6,291 bases of DNA from Desulfobacteraceae bacterium (lineage in GTDB: Bacteria > Desulfobacterota > DSM-4660 > Desulfatiglandales > B25-G16), in NCBI GenBank assembly GCA_030669265.1, contig DAOVDY010000048.1, positions 1 through 6,291 of the forward strand, read 5' to 3'. Under the pieces are notes generated by a model that saw only the letters and a program-made list of their open reading frames with translations, was not told the DNA's origin and ran no database searches. Each line of letters opens with the position of its first letter. The first letter of the stretch is position 1. The position numbers and the translations under genes are program-made. Positions 1-5,482 of the stretch are shown here, in pieces.

Positions 1-1
1 G

Positions 2-718
2 CAATGGTTAGAAAGGGAGGAACCAGATGCATTATGTATCCAGGAGACAAAGGTGCAGGATAAAGATTTCCCCAAGGAGACCTTTGAGGGTTTAGGCTAC
101 CATTGCACCTTTTGGGGACAAAAGTCCTATAATGGGGTTGCTATACTGAGCAAAAGACCGCCTGTAAAAGTATCCTTTGGCTTTGGCGATAGAGATGAAG
201 AAGAAGAGCCAAGAATGATAACTGCCTATATCAAGGATATACCCATTATAAATACCTATGTGCCTCAGGGAACCGCACCCGATTCAGAAAAATTCCTCTA
301 CAAACTAAAGTGGTTTCAACATCTTAATGATTATTTATCACGTCACTTTCAATCGAGTAAACCTCTTTTATGGGTGGGGGATTTTAATGTGGCTCCAGAA
401 CCAATCGATGTACATGACCCCAAAGGGCTTTTAGGGAGTATTGGGTTTCACCCTGATGAACACAAGGCTCTCTCAAGTGTTAAGGCATGGGGATTTGTTG
501 ATGTCTTTCGCATGCACCACACTGATGAAAAGGCCTATACCTTCTGGGACTACAGGATTCCTTATGCGGTGCGCCGCGGCCTTGGGTGGAGGATCGATCA
601 TATTTGGGCCACACCAAGCCTGGCAGAAAAATCAAAAAGGACATGGATTGATGTTGCTTCAAGAAAGTTAGAGAAGCCATCGGATCATACCTTTATTGTA
701 GCTGAATTCGAAACATGA
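2..718 (+). CDS. xthA: Exodeoxyribonuclease III (AP endonuclease), 5'-truncated by the window edge
   Basis: Exonuclease III removes nucleotides from 3' ends of duplex DNA and cuts at abasic sites in base-excision repair in the cytoplasm. The frame is open from base 2, giving 238 visible residues. The reading QWLEREEPDALCIQETK upstream of the GTG at 53 matches the family, so 53 is an internal valine and not the start; about 20 N-terminal residues lie outside the window. Visible active-site elements of the EEP (endonuclease/exonuclease/phosphatase) fold, in partial numbering, are the metal-binding Glu15 in QETK, Tyr86 in NTYVPQG, Asp127 and Asn129 in GDFNVAP, Asp199 in RIDHIWAT, and Asp228-His229 in the terminal PSDH motif. 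All the key residues visible here are present and the C-terminus is complete, so the gene looks intact apart from the edge cut. Strong match to XthA; the other possibility is the closely related ExoA subtype. No gene follows it for 435 bases. Confidence 0.96.
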   Translation, partial: QWLEREEPDALCIQETKVQDKDFPKETFEGLGYHCTFWGQKSYNGVAILSKRPPVKVSFGFGDRDEEEEPRMITAYIKDIPIINTYVPQGTAPDSEKFLYKLKWFQHLNDYLSRHFQSSKPLLWVGDFNVAPEPIDVHDPKGLLGSIGFHPDEHKALSSVKAWGFVDVFRMHHTDEKAYTFWDYRIPYAVRRGLGWRIDHIWATPSLAEKSKRTWIDVASRKLEKPSDHTFIVAEFET

Positions 719-867
719 TTAATCCTCAACTTGATACTCACGTCCGCTCTCTCCGATCGTTCAACCTCTCAGAGACTTCTGCCTGCTCTGTAAACGGGAA
801 ACACCATACTGGTGTGAGAGATAAAAAGGCTTTACTAAATAATTCTAACAGGTTATGTTTCAATGTT
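719..867. other. Non-coding stretch after xthA, no gene seen
   Basis: This 149-base stretch after the xthA stop holds no convincing gene. The short open frames across it run into the downstream palindrome and have no SD site or recognisable protein content. A small perfect hairpin lies at 801-815 (acacca, loop tac, tggtgt), with a possible outer pairing of ctct at 786-789 with agag at 817-820. No T-tract follows, so it is not a convincing intrinsic terminator, although it is the only candidate 3' structure for xthA. The motif atgtttcaa at 855-863 recurs in the same orientation beyond the palindrome. Confidence 0.5.
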
Positions 868-880
868 CTCGTAAAAAGTC
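868..880 (+). repeat. Left terminal inverted repeat of the palindromic element
   Basis: The 13-base sequence ctcgtaaaaagtc is perfectly complementary to the right end at 1080-1092. It is followed by a degenerate continuation of the arm to about 939. Confidence 0.8.
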
Positions 881-961
881 CTTTTGCTTGCTCATGATGC
901 CCATTTTGGGATTCATTAAATGCTTCGCTAAATTCCAAAAACTCGGCCTAAAGGCCTCAAA

Positions 962-1009
962 CCCGCCCGCCATCGTTCCGAACTACGGGACTCAGGCGAG
1001 GCGGGCGGG
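962..1009. repeat. GC-rich inner palindrome nested in the element
   Basis: cccgcccgcc at 962-971 pairs perfectly with ggcgggcggg at 1000-1009. The 28-base loop holds a second stem, gttccg (975-980) with cgggac (986-991), closed by the loop aacta and using one G-T wobble. The strong GC content contrasts with the AT-rich arms on either side, which suggests a separate repeat nested in the larger one, or a conserved structural core. Just left of it is a small hairpin, ggcc-taaa-ggcc, at 945-956. Confidence 0.7.
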
Positions 1010-1079
1010 CAATTTGGAATTTCTAACGCTCGGCATTTGATGAATCTTTTTCCAAAAGTGGCCAAAATCGCTCACAAAA

Positions 1080-1092
1080 GACTTTTTACGAG
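1080..1092 (-). repeat. Right terminal inverted repeat of the palindromic element
   Basis: The sequence gactttttacgag is the exact reverse complement of 868-880. It ends 61 bases before the start of the MBL-fold hydrolase gene, so that gene's promoter must lie inside or very close to the element, unless transcription comes through from xthA. Confidence 0.8.
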
Positions 1093-1141
1093 TTAGTCAT
1101 GTTTCAACGTGAAAAATTGAAGAACCATTTTAGAAATAGCT

Positions 1142-1147
1142 AAGGAG
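1142..1147 (+). promoter_or_regulatory. Ribosome binding site of the MBL-fold hydrolase gene
   Basis: The sequence aaggag lies six bases before the ATG at 1154. This close match to the SD consensus fixes that start. Confidence 0.8.
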
Positions 1148-1153
1148 TGATGA

Positions 1154-1879
1154 ATGACTCAGGTAACCGAAGGAGTATATTTTATTCAAGGGCAGGACGA
1201 AATGATTCCAGACTCCCATGTATATGTGGTAGGGAAGCCAGACTCCCAGGATCTTTCGATTATTGACGCAGGGCTCATGGGCAAGGGAAGTTACAAGATA
1301 CAGTCTATACTGAATATGGGAATTGAGCTTAAGGCAATTGCGAGGATTATCATGACCCATACCCACCTAGATCATATAGGTTGCCTTGCTGAAATCAGAG
1401 AGAAGATTCCCTGGGCAGAACTATGGGTGCATGATACAGAGGCAGGTCCTCTGGAGAAGGGCGATGAGAGAACTGTCTATGGTATGGAAATGTTTCAAAA
1501 TATGTGTATGATGCAATATAGCATTAAACCAGGTGCCTTTACATTCTATGTTGATAGAAGGCTTCAGGGCGGCGAAAGCCTGGATATTGGTGGAATGACA
1601 TGGGAGGTATTGCACATCCCTGGACATTCCCCTGGCAGCATAGGTCTCTACAATCGGATGGAGAAAATCCTCATCCCTGGTGATGTAGTGTATGCTGATT
1701 ATGCTATTGGTCGTTTTGATCTACATGGAGCAAATGGTTCGGAGCTTAAAAATTCCCTATTACAACTTGCCAAACTTGAGGTGAATATTCTTTTGCCCGG
1801 TCATAATCGAATCGTTACAGAACTTCCCGCTGGGTACATAGCAGAGACATCCAAACAGTGGGCACCGTATCTTACATAA
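1154..1879 (+). CDS. MBL-fold (metallo-beta-lactamase superfamily) hydrolase
   Basis: A 241-residue cytoplasmic metal-dependent hydrolase with no signal peptide. The metal site is complete: His69, His71, Asp73 and His74 in THTHLDH, His158 in the GHSPGS loop, Asp177 in PGDVVYAD, and His217 in LLPGHN. This is the binuclear (usually zinc or iron) pattern of glyoxalase II-like and related MBL hydrolases. The N-terminal strand (GVYFIQGQ, then SHVYVVG) and IIDAGL at 36-41 are also typical. Length agrees with single-domain members, so there is no flavodiiron, beta-CASP or rhodanese extension. The substrate cannot be read from the sequence; a thioesterase of the GloB type is possible but unproven. 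The start is set by a good SD. The gene stands alone between the palindromic element and a probable promoter for the next gene, so co-transcription with either neighbour is uncertain. Confidence 0.9.
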   Translation: MTQVTEGVYFIQGQDEMIPDSHVYVVGKPDSQDLSIIDAGLMGKGSYKIQSILNMGIELKAIARIIMTHTHLDHIGCLAEIREKIPWAELWVHDTEAGPLEKGDERTVYGMEMFQNMCMMQYSIKPGAFTFYVDRRLQGGESLDIGGMTWEVLHIPGHSPGSIGLYNRMEKILIPGDVVYADYAIGRFDLHGANGSELKNSLLQLAKLEVNILLPGHNRIVTELPAGYIAETSKQWAPYLT

Positions 1880-1884
1880 ACATA

Positions 1885-1915
1885 TTGTCTGTTGAATGTT
1901 GTCAGTTGTCTGTTG
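1885..1915 (+). repeat. Short direct repeat in the MBL-methyltransferase gap
   Basis: The decamer ttgtctgttg occurs at 1885-1894 and again at 1906-1915, with a 21-base period and related gttg-rich sequence between. The second copy overlaps the proposed -35 box, so a regulator site on one helical face (two turns) is conceivable. It could equally be simple-sequence drift. Confidence 0.5.
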
Positions 1916-1942
1916 TGAAGAATAGCACAGAAATAGTATAAT
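1913..1942 (+). promoter_or_regulatory. Probable sigma70-type promoter for the methyltransferase-GTPase genes
   Basis: A perfect -10 box, tataat, lies at 1937-1942. A -35-like ttgtga (four of six consensus bases) lies at 1913-1918, with an 18-base spacer. Transcription would start about 35 bases before the methyltransferase ATG. The weak -35 limits confidence, and the AT-rich surroundings raise the chance of a coincidental -10. Confidence 0.5.
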
Positions 1943-1982
1943 ATTTAAAAAAGCAAATATTTTTACACCAACGGACACTAAT

Positions 1983-2621
1983 ATGAAAAGATTTCGACAG
2001 AAATATTATGATTATTTTTCCCGCATCTATGACCGGTTCGTTGCCCTTCATTCTACTGACAGAGCTTTACGCTTACGATATTTTTTAGCAGATAACACAG
2101 GACTGAAAAAAGGGGATAAGGTGTTGGACATCTGTACTGGCACAGGATCGACCCTTATCCCTCTAAAAGAAAAGGTTCAAGCACAAGGTCTCGTAGCAGG
2201 GGTAGATTTTTCCATTGGTATGCTTAAGGCAGGGAGATCAAAGATATCCGATAATGGCAGTATCTTCTTAGTGTTGGCTGATGTAGCGTATTTGCCATTC
2301 AAGAATGAGGCCTTTCACGCGGTAACCTGTTCCCATGCCTTTTATGAGCTGAAGGGGGAAACACAGGATAATTGCTTGCAGGAGATAGGGAGAGTTCTAA
2401 AGCCTGGTAGCCCTTTTCTTATGATGGAACACGATGTTCCCAAGAATCTTTTTATTAGAATGCTTTTTTATCTTCGATTACTGTCCATGGGCCCCAAGAA
2501 GGCCCTTGAGATTGTAAGGCATGAAAGAGAGCTTTTGATGAGATACTTTAGATCCGTTGAAAAAATGTATACCCCAACTGGCAGATCAAAGGTCATGATC
2601 TGTAGAGGGAGAGGTACGTAG
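1983..2621 (+). CDS. Class I SAM-dependent methyltransferase, UbiE/MenG-like
   Basis: A 212-residue Rossmann-fold methyltransferase. Motif I is VLDICTGTGS (residues 47-56), the glycine-rich loop that binds S-adenosylmethionine. The acidic residue at the end of strand 2 is Asp75 in GVDFSIGML, motif II-like Asp100 sits in LADVAYLPF, and post-motif GRVLKPGSPFLMME covers 136-149. The N-terminal YDYFSRIYDRFVALHS resembles the opening of UbiE/MenG quinone methyltransferases, but those usually run to 230-250 residues and no other quinone gene is nearby, so the substrate is left open. The ATG at 1983 has only a weak SD (cgga near 1972-1975). The gene ends 3 bases before the GTPase start, whose SD lies inside this reading frame, so the two are very likely translated from one message. 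Confidence 0.88.
   Translation: MKRFRQKYYDYFSRIYDRFVALHSTDRALRLRYFLADNTGLKKGDKVLDICTGTGSTLIPLKEKVQAQGLVAGVDFSIGMLKAGRSKISDNGSIFLVLADVAYLPFKNEAFHAVTCSHAFYELKGETQDNCLQEIGRVLKPGSPFLMMEHDVPKNLFIRMLFYLRLLSMGPKKALEIVRHERELLMRYFRSVEKMYTPTGRSKVMICRGRGT
2605..2614 (+). promoter_or_regulatory. Ribosome binding site for the TTG-started GTPase
   Basis: The purine-rich run gagggagagg lies inside the last codons of the methyltransferase, about ten bases before the TTG at 2625. No ATG or GTG with family-like sequence lies nearby, so this site supports the TTG start and translational coupling. Confidence 0.6.
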
Positions 2622-2624
2622 AAA

Positions 2625-3611
2625 TTGCCTGCTAACCTACCGCCAGCCTATTTTGAGGCTGAAAATCGATATAGGGAGGCCAAGACTCCGGCAGAGGGGA
2701 TAGCTGCCCTTGAAGAGATGCTCGCTATTATGCCAAAGCATAAGGGTACGGATAAACTCAAGGCTGACCTGAGACGCCGCATTTCCAAACTGAAATCCAA
2801 ACAACAAGAAAAAAAGAAATTGGGGAGGCGAGATAGGGGCTATAAGATTGAGAAAGAAGGGGTAGGGCAGGTTGTTCTCATTGGTGCACCGAACGTTGGA
2901 AAATCTTCATTAGTGGCGGCTCTTACAAATGCAGATCCGCAGGTAGCAGAGTTTCCCCATTCTACCTGGAAGCCCACTCCGGGTATGATGTATTTTGAAG
3001 ACATACAGATTCAACTTATTGATACACCTCCGATAAGTAAAGAGCATACAGAGCCATGGCTTTTTGATATTATCCGTAGGTCAGATATGCTCCTTGTTGT
3101 AGTAGATGTGCAAACAGATCCGGTACAGCAGCTGGAAGAAACTATTTCTTTTCTTGAAGAACATAGGATAGCCCCTCTCAGACTATCCAATCTTTATGAA
3201 GATAAAGCTGGATGGACTTTCTTGCCCTTCTTGGTAATTGCAAATAAAAACGATGACCATTTGATAGATGAGAATTTTGAGATATTCAAATCTCTTTTAA
3301 AGGATGATTGGCCTCTGGTCAATGTATCTGCAAAGACCGGTCACCATTTTGATGTACTAAAACAAACCCTATTCGACACGTTAGAAATCGTACGAGTATA
3401 TACAAAAACCCCTGGCAAAGAACCAGATCTGGGTACCCCTTTTGTATTGAAAAAAGGATCTAAGATAGAAGATCTTGCTTCAAAAATTCATAAGGATTTT
3501 TTAGAAAAATTCAAATATGCCAGAGTATGGGGAAAGAATGTCTACGATGGCCAGATGGTTCAAAGAGACCACATTCTCCAGGATGGTGATGTTGTCGAGG
3601 TCCGCTTATAG
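2625..3611 (+). CDS. DRG/Obg-like GTPase with C-terminal TGS domain
   Basis: A 328-residue TRAFAC-class GTPase. A charged helical N-terminal region (residues 1-75, rich in Lys/Arg from 48) precedes the G domain: G1 GAPNVGKSS at 87-95, a G2-like FPHST with Thr114 where Obg/DRG proteins have YPFTT, G3 Asp133 in LIDTPP, G4 NKND at 207-210, and G5 SAKTG at 235-239. A TGS domain, often linked to RNA or ribosome-associated functions, fills about 257-328 and ends GDVVEVRL. G3 reads DTPP where the classical motif is DxxG, so the usual glycine is absent. The TTG start gives MPANLPPAYFEAENRYREAK, which I recognise as the normal N-terminus of these bacterial proteins. The cellular role is not established from this sequence; a ribosome- or RNA-linked function is inferred from the domains. 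It is coupled to the upstream methyltransferase. YchF is excluded because the domain order and motifs are DRG-like. Confidence 0.9.
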   Translation: MPANLPPAYFEAENRYREAKTPAEGIAALEEMLAIMPKHKGTDKLKADLRRRISKLKSKQQEKKKLGRRDRGYKIEKEGVGQVVLIGAPNVGKSSLVAALTNADPQVAEFPHSTWKPTPGMMYFEDIQIQLIDTPPISKEHTEPWLFDIIRRSDMLLVVVDVQTDPVQQLEETISFLEEHRIAPLRLSNLYEDKAGWTFLPFLVIANKNDDHLIDENFEIFKSLLKDDWPLVNVSAKTGHHFDVLKQTLFDTLEIVRVYTKTPGKEPDLGTPFVLKKGSKIEDLASKIHKDFLEKFKYARVWGKNVYDGQMVQRDHILQDGDVVEVRL

Positions 3612-3683
3612 GGACCAGTCCCCAGGCATCGGTTCACAGGACATTGCCGGCATTTGATTTCTGATCCCTGAATCATGGTCTCT

Positions 3684-3690
3684 GGAGGAA
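3684..3690 (+). promoter_or_regulatory. Ribosome binding site of the HAD gene
   Basis: The sequence ggaggaa ends seven bases before the ATG at 3698. The octamer tcatggtc appears both at 3673-3680 and across the start at 3696-3703. The first copy's ATG (3675) precedes the SD and is in another frame, so only the second is the start. Confidence 0.8.
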
Positions 3691-3697
3691 AAGTTTC

Positions 3698-4309
3698 ATG
3701 GTCATTAAAGGTATTCTGTTTGATTTTGATGGGACACTTACTGTCCCAGGGGCAATAAATTTTCTTGAGATCAAGGCATCTTTGGGGTGTTCCCCTGAGG
3801 TACCAATCCTTGAATTCATCGAATCCCTTGATGACGATGAGCAGCAAAAGGCCTATAGCCTTTTAGATAGGCATGAAGAGAGAGCGGCGAGGATATCTTT
3901 TCCAGCCCAGGGTGCAGAGGGTGTAATAAGGGAGCTTAAAAAGAAAGACTTACCTTTAGGTATTATTACCAGAAACTCTCTTAATGCAGTATTGCTTGCT
4001 CTTAATAACTTTGATCATGTAAGGGCAGAGGATTTTGCTATTATTCTTACGAGGGATGATGGTACACCAAAACCTGACCCTGCTGGTGTGGTAATTGCGG
4101 CACAAAAGATGGGCATTGTGCCCGAGGAGTTATTGTTGGTTGGGGACTTTTCCCTTGATATTATGGCAGGACATGCTGCAGGGGCCAGGACTGTTTTGAT
4201 TGTTCATGATACTACTCGTGTAATCCCTCCTGACCCTGAACCGGATTATACAATACATCATCTAAGAGAATTGATACCTCTTATTTCACCTCTAAGCCCC
4301 ATTCCGTAA
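3698..4309 (+). CDS. HAD-superfamily hydrolase, phosphatase-like
   Basis: A 203-residue cytoplasmic haloacid dehalogenase-type protein. Motif I is LFDFDGTLT with nucleophile Asp9 and acid/base Asp11; motif II is Thr91 in GIITRN; motif III is Lys125 in PKPDP; motif IV is Asp150 and Asp154 in VGDFSLD. With the catalytic set complete, Mg-dependent phosphate hydrolysis is expected, as in phosphoglycolate phosphatase or Gph-like subfamily IA enzymes. The helical cap between residues 15 and 80 is small. The substrate cannot be assigned; phosphoglycolate or a nucleotide is the usual guess for this subgroup, with no direct support here. It follows the GTPase by 86 bases with no clear terminator between, so it probably shares that transcript. 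The next gene has its own promoter. Confidence 0.9.
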   Translation: MVIKGILFDFDGTLTVPGAINFLEIKASLGCSPEVPILEFIESLDDDEQQKAYSLLDRHEERAARISFPAQGAEGVIRELKKKDLPLGIITRNSLNAVLLALNNFDHVRAEDFAIILTRDDGTPKPDPAGVVIAAQKMGIVPEELLLVGDFSLDIMAGHAAGARTVLIVHDTTRVIPPDPEPDYTIHHLRELIPLISPLSPIP

Positions 4310-4323
4310 CAGAAAATAACCAG

Positions 4324-4347
4324 AATTTCTATTGACATAGAATAATT
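4324..4347. promoter_or_regulatory. Inverted repeat over the pdxA -35 box, possible operator
   Basis: ttctat at 4327-4332 pairs perfectly with atagaa at 4337-4342 around tgac, with aatt on both outer sides. The dyad is centred on the -35 hexamer. A repressor or activator site is possible, but in such AT-rich sequence chance is a serious alternative, and no T-tract makes it a terminator. Confidence 0.35.
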
Positions 4348-4361
4348 AAGAAGAAGATAAT
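4332..4361 (+). promoter_or_regulatory. Sigma70-type promoter of pdxA-uvrA
   Basis: A perfect -35 ttgaca at 4332-4337 and gataat at 4356-4361 (five of six) are separated by 18 bases. A start near 4368 leaves about a 29-base leader before the ATG at 4397, another reason to prefer that ATG over the TTG at 4385. Confidence 0.7.
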
Positions 4362-4396
4362 AAAAGTTTATTAATAATATATATTTGGAATTTATT

Positions 4397-5407
4397 ATGC
4401 GTGATCTTCCTCGTATTACTATTACCATGGGAGACCCTGCTGGAATAGGGCCTGAGGTAATCCTTAAGACCTTGTTACGAGATGATGTCTACCAGGTATG
4501 CAGGCCTATTGTTCTGGGGGATATAAATGTCCTTAGAATGGTATCCAAAAGGATCGAGCCTCTTTCCTTTCATATAATAAAAACCCCCTCAGAGGTGACA
4601 GGAAGTCGAGGGCTGGTTGATATCATATCTATTTCAAACCTTAATAAGAACTTATTTATACCAGGCCAGCCTACTATCAATGGCGGGAAGGCCATGGTAG
4701 ATTATATAGTAAAGGCAGTAGATCTCATCAAGGATGGTCAAGTATCAGCAATGGTTACCTGCCCTATCAGCAAAGAGCTTATGCATAAGGCTGGTTACAG
4801 GTTTGACGGGCATACTGAGCTTCTTGCAAAACTTACCAATACAAAGGACTATAGTATGATGATGGCAAGTGAGAGACTTAGGGTATCTCTTGCGACTATA
4901 CACTGTGCCTTAAAAGAAGTGCCTCAAAGGTTGAATAAGGGCCTGATATTAAAAACCATTAGACTCACTTACCGTGCCTTAGAAGAGGATTTTGCTATTA
5001 AAAGACCTCATGTGGCTATAGCAGGCCTGAATCCTCATGCAGGGGAGTCAGGCTTATTTGGCCAGGAGGATAAAGAGATAATACAACCAGCAGTGGATGA
5101 GGCCAAGAATGATGGACTGCTCGTAGATGGACCTTTTCCTGCTGATACCATATTTTATCATGCTATTAATGGCAAATTTGATGCGGTTGTTGCCATGTAC
5201 CATGATCAGGGCTTGATCCCGGTGAAATTGCTTGATTTTTCTGATGCAGTAAATATAACCCTTGGTTTACCTATTGTCAGAACCTCTGTTGACCATGGCA
5301 CAGCATATGATATTGCCGGAAAAGGAATAGCTAATCCGTCCAGTCTCATAGCTGCAATAAGGATGGCAGTTAGAATAGCAAGTGCAAGGCGAAAGGCACA
5401 AGGTTGA
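4397..5407 (+). CDS. pdxA: 4-hydroxythreonine-4-phosphate dehydrogenase
   Basis: PdxA oxidises 4-phosphohydroxy-L-threonine with NAD to the amino ketone precursor that PdxJ joins with deoxyxylulose phosphate, in the DXP-dependent pyridoxal phosphate route. The 336-residue product is family length. Diagnostic features are the opening ITITMGDPAGIGPEV (7-21), and three divalent-metal histidines: His139 in DGHTELLA, His214 in GLNPHAGE and His269 in MYHDQGLIPVK. The C-terminal LPIVRTSVDHGTAYDIAGKG (291-310) is also characteristic. I chose the ATG at 4397 because the family begins a few residues before ITMGDP; a TTG at 4385 would add four residues and shorten the leader to about 17 bases. The SD is weak (gga at 4387-4389). 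The gene lies behind a strong promoter and 75 bases before uvrA, with no terminator between. A PdxA2-type paralogue is possible, but the sequence reads as canonical PdxA. Confidence 0.95.
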   Translation: MRDLPRITITMGDPAGIGPEVILKTLLRDDVYQVCRPIVLGDINVLRMVSKRIEPLSFHIIKTPSEVTGSRGLVDIISISNLNKNLFIPGQPTINGGKAMVDYIVKAVDLIKDGQVSAMVTCPISKELMHKAGYRFDGHTELLAKLTNTKDYSMMMASERLRVSLATIHCALKEVPQRLNKGLILKTIRLTYRALEEDFAIKRPHVAIAGLNPHAGESGLFGQEDKEIIQPAVDEAKNDGLLVDGPFPADTIFYHAINGKFDAVVAMYHDQGLIPVKLLDFSDAVNITLGLPIVRTSVDHGTAYDIAGKGIANPSSLIAAIRMAVRIASARRKAQG

Positions 5408-5447
5408 AGGTTAGGGGGTTGCCCTTTGCTTTGATTCTTTACAAGAT

Positions 5448-5464
5448 AAACCCAACAAACCCAA
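5448..5464 (+). repeat. Tandem aaacccaa repeat in the pdxA-uvrA gap
   Basis: The octamer aaacccaa occurs at 5448-5455 and 5457-5464, nine bases apart, and is followed by taaac. The two copies sit just upstream of uvrA in a leader with almost no purine-rich SD. It may be a short slipped-strand repeat. Confidence 0.5.
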
Positions 5465-5482
5465 TAAACACTATAAGCACAC

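Larger units (their letters stand above)
868..1092. mobile_element. MITE-like imperfect palindromic repeat element, non-coding
   Basis: The first 13 bases (ctcgtaaaaagtc, 868-880) are the exact reverse complement of the last 13 (gactttttacgag, 1080-1092). Inside these ends the arms keep pairing imperfectly: gattcattaaatgc at 910-923 pairs with gcatttgatgaatc at 1033-1046 (one mismatch); attttgg near 903-909 pairs with ccaaaat at 1062-1068; and aaattccaaa at 930-939 pairs with tttggaattt around 1013-1022. The centre is a separate GC-rich palindrome. Non-autonomous inverted-repeat elements such as MITEs have this shape: terminal inverted repeats, a few hundred bases, no transposase. Reading the element as mobile is an inference; only one copy is visible here. 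Frames running through it (for example 855-1040 plus strand, 738-938 minus strand) are by-products and should not be called genes. Confidence 0.6.

Noticed and set aside
53..55. GTG at 53 as the start of the exonuclease gene
   Set aside because: The frame is open upstream and encodes family sequence including the catalytic glutamate in QETK, so this is an internal valine of an edge-truncated gene.
801..815. Hairpin as the xthA intrinsic terminator
   Set aside because: The stem is only six bases, with A/T-rich pairs and no T-tract after it.
715..1040. Small open frames on both strands in the xthA-MBL gap
   Set aside because: They run through the palindromic element, lack SD sites and have no recognisable protein content.
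3611..3622. gggac-ca-gtccc palindrome after the GTPase stop as a terminator
   Set aside because: The loop is too short for the full stem, leaving four pairs, and no T-run follows.
3560..3847. Minus-strand open frame of 95 codons, with others at 1130-1366, 1760-1978, 5206-5664 and 5884-6270
   Set aside because: All lie mainly opposite genes with complete family motifs and have no homology-like features; they are antisense by-products.
4385..4387. TTG as the pdxA start
   Set aside because: The ATG at 4397 gives the family-typical N-terminus and a normal leader from the promoter; the TTG adds four residues without support.
5419..5450. Promoter directly before uvrA
   Set aside because: ttgccc at 5419-5424 has no acceptable -10 partner at normal spacing; read-through from the pdxA promoter is simpler.
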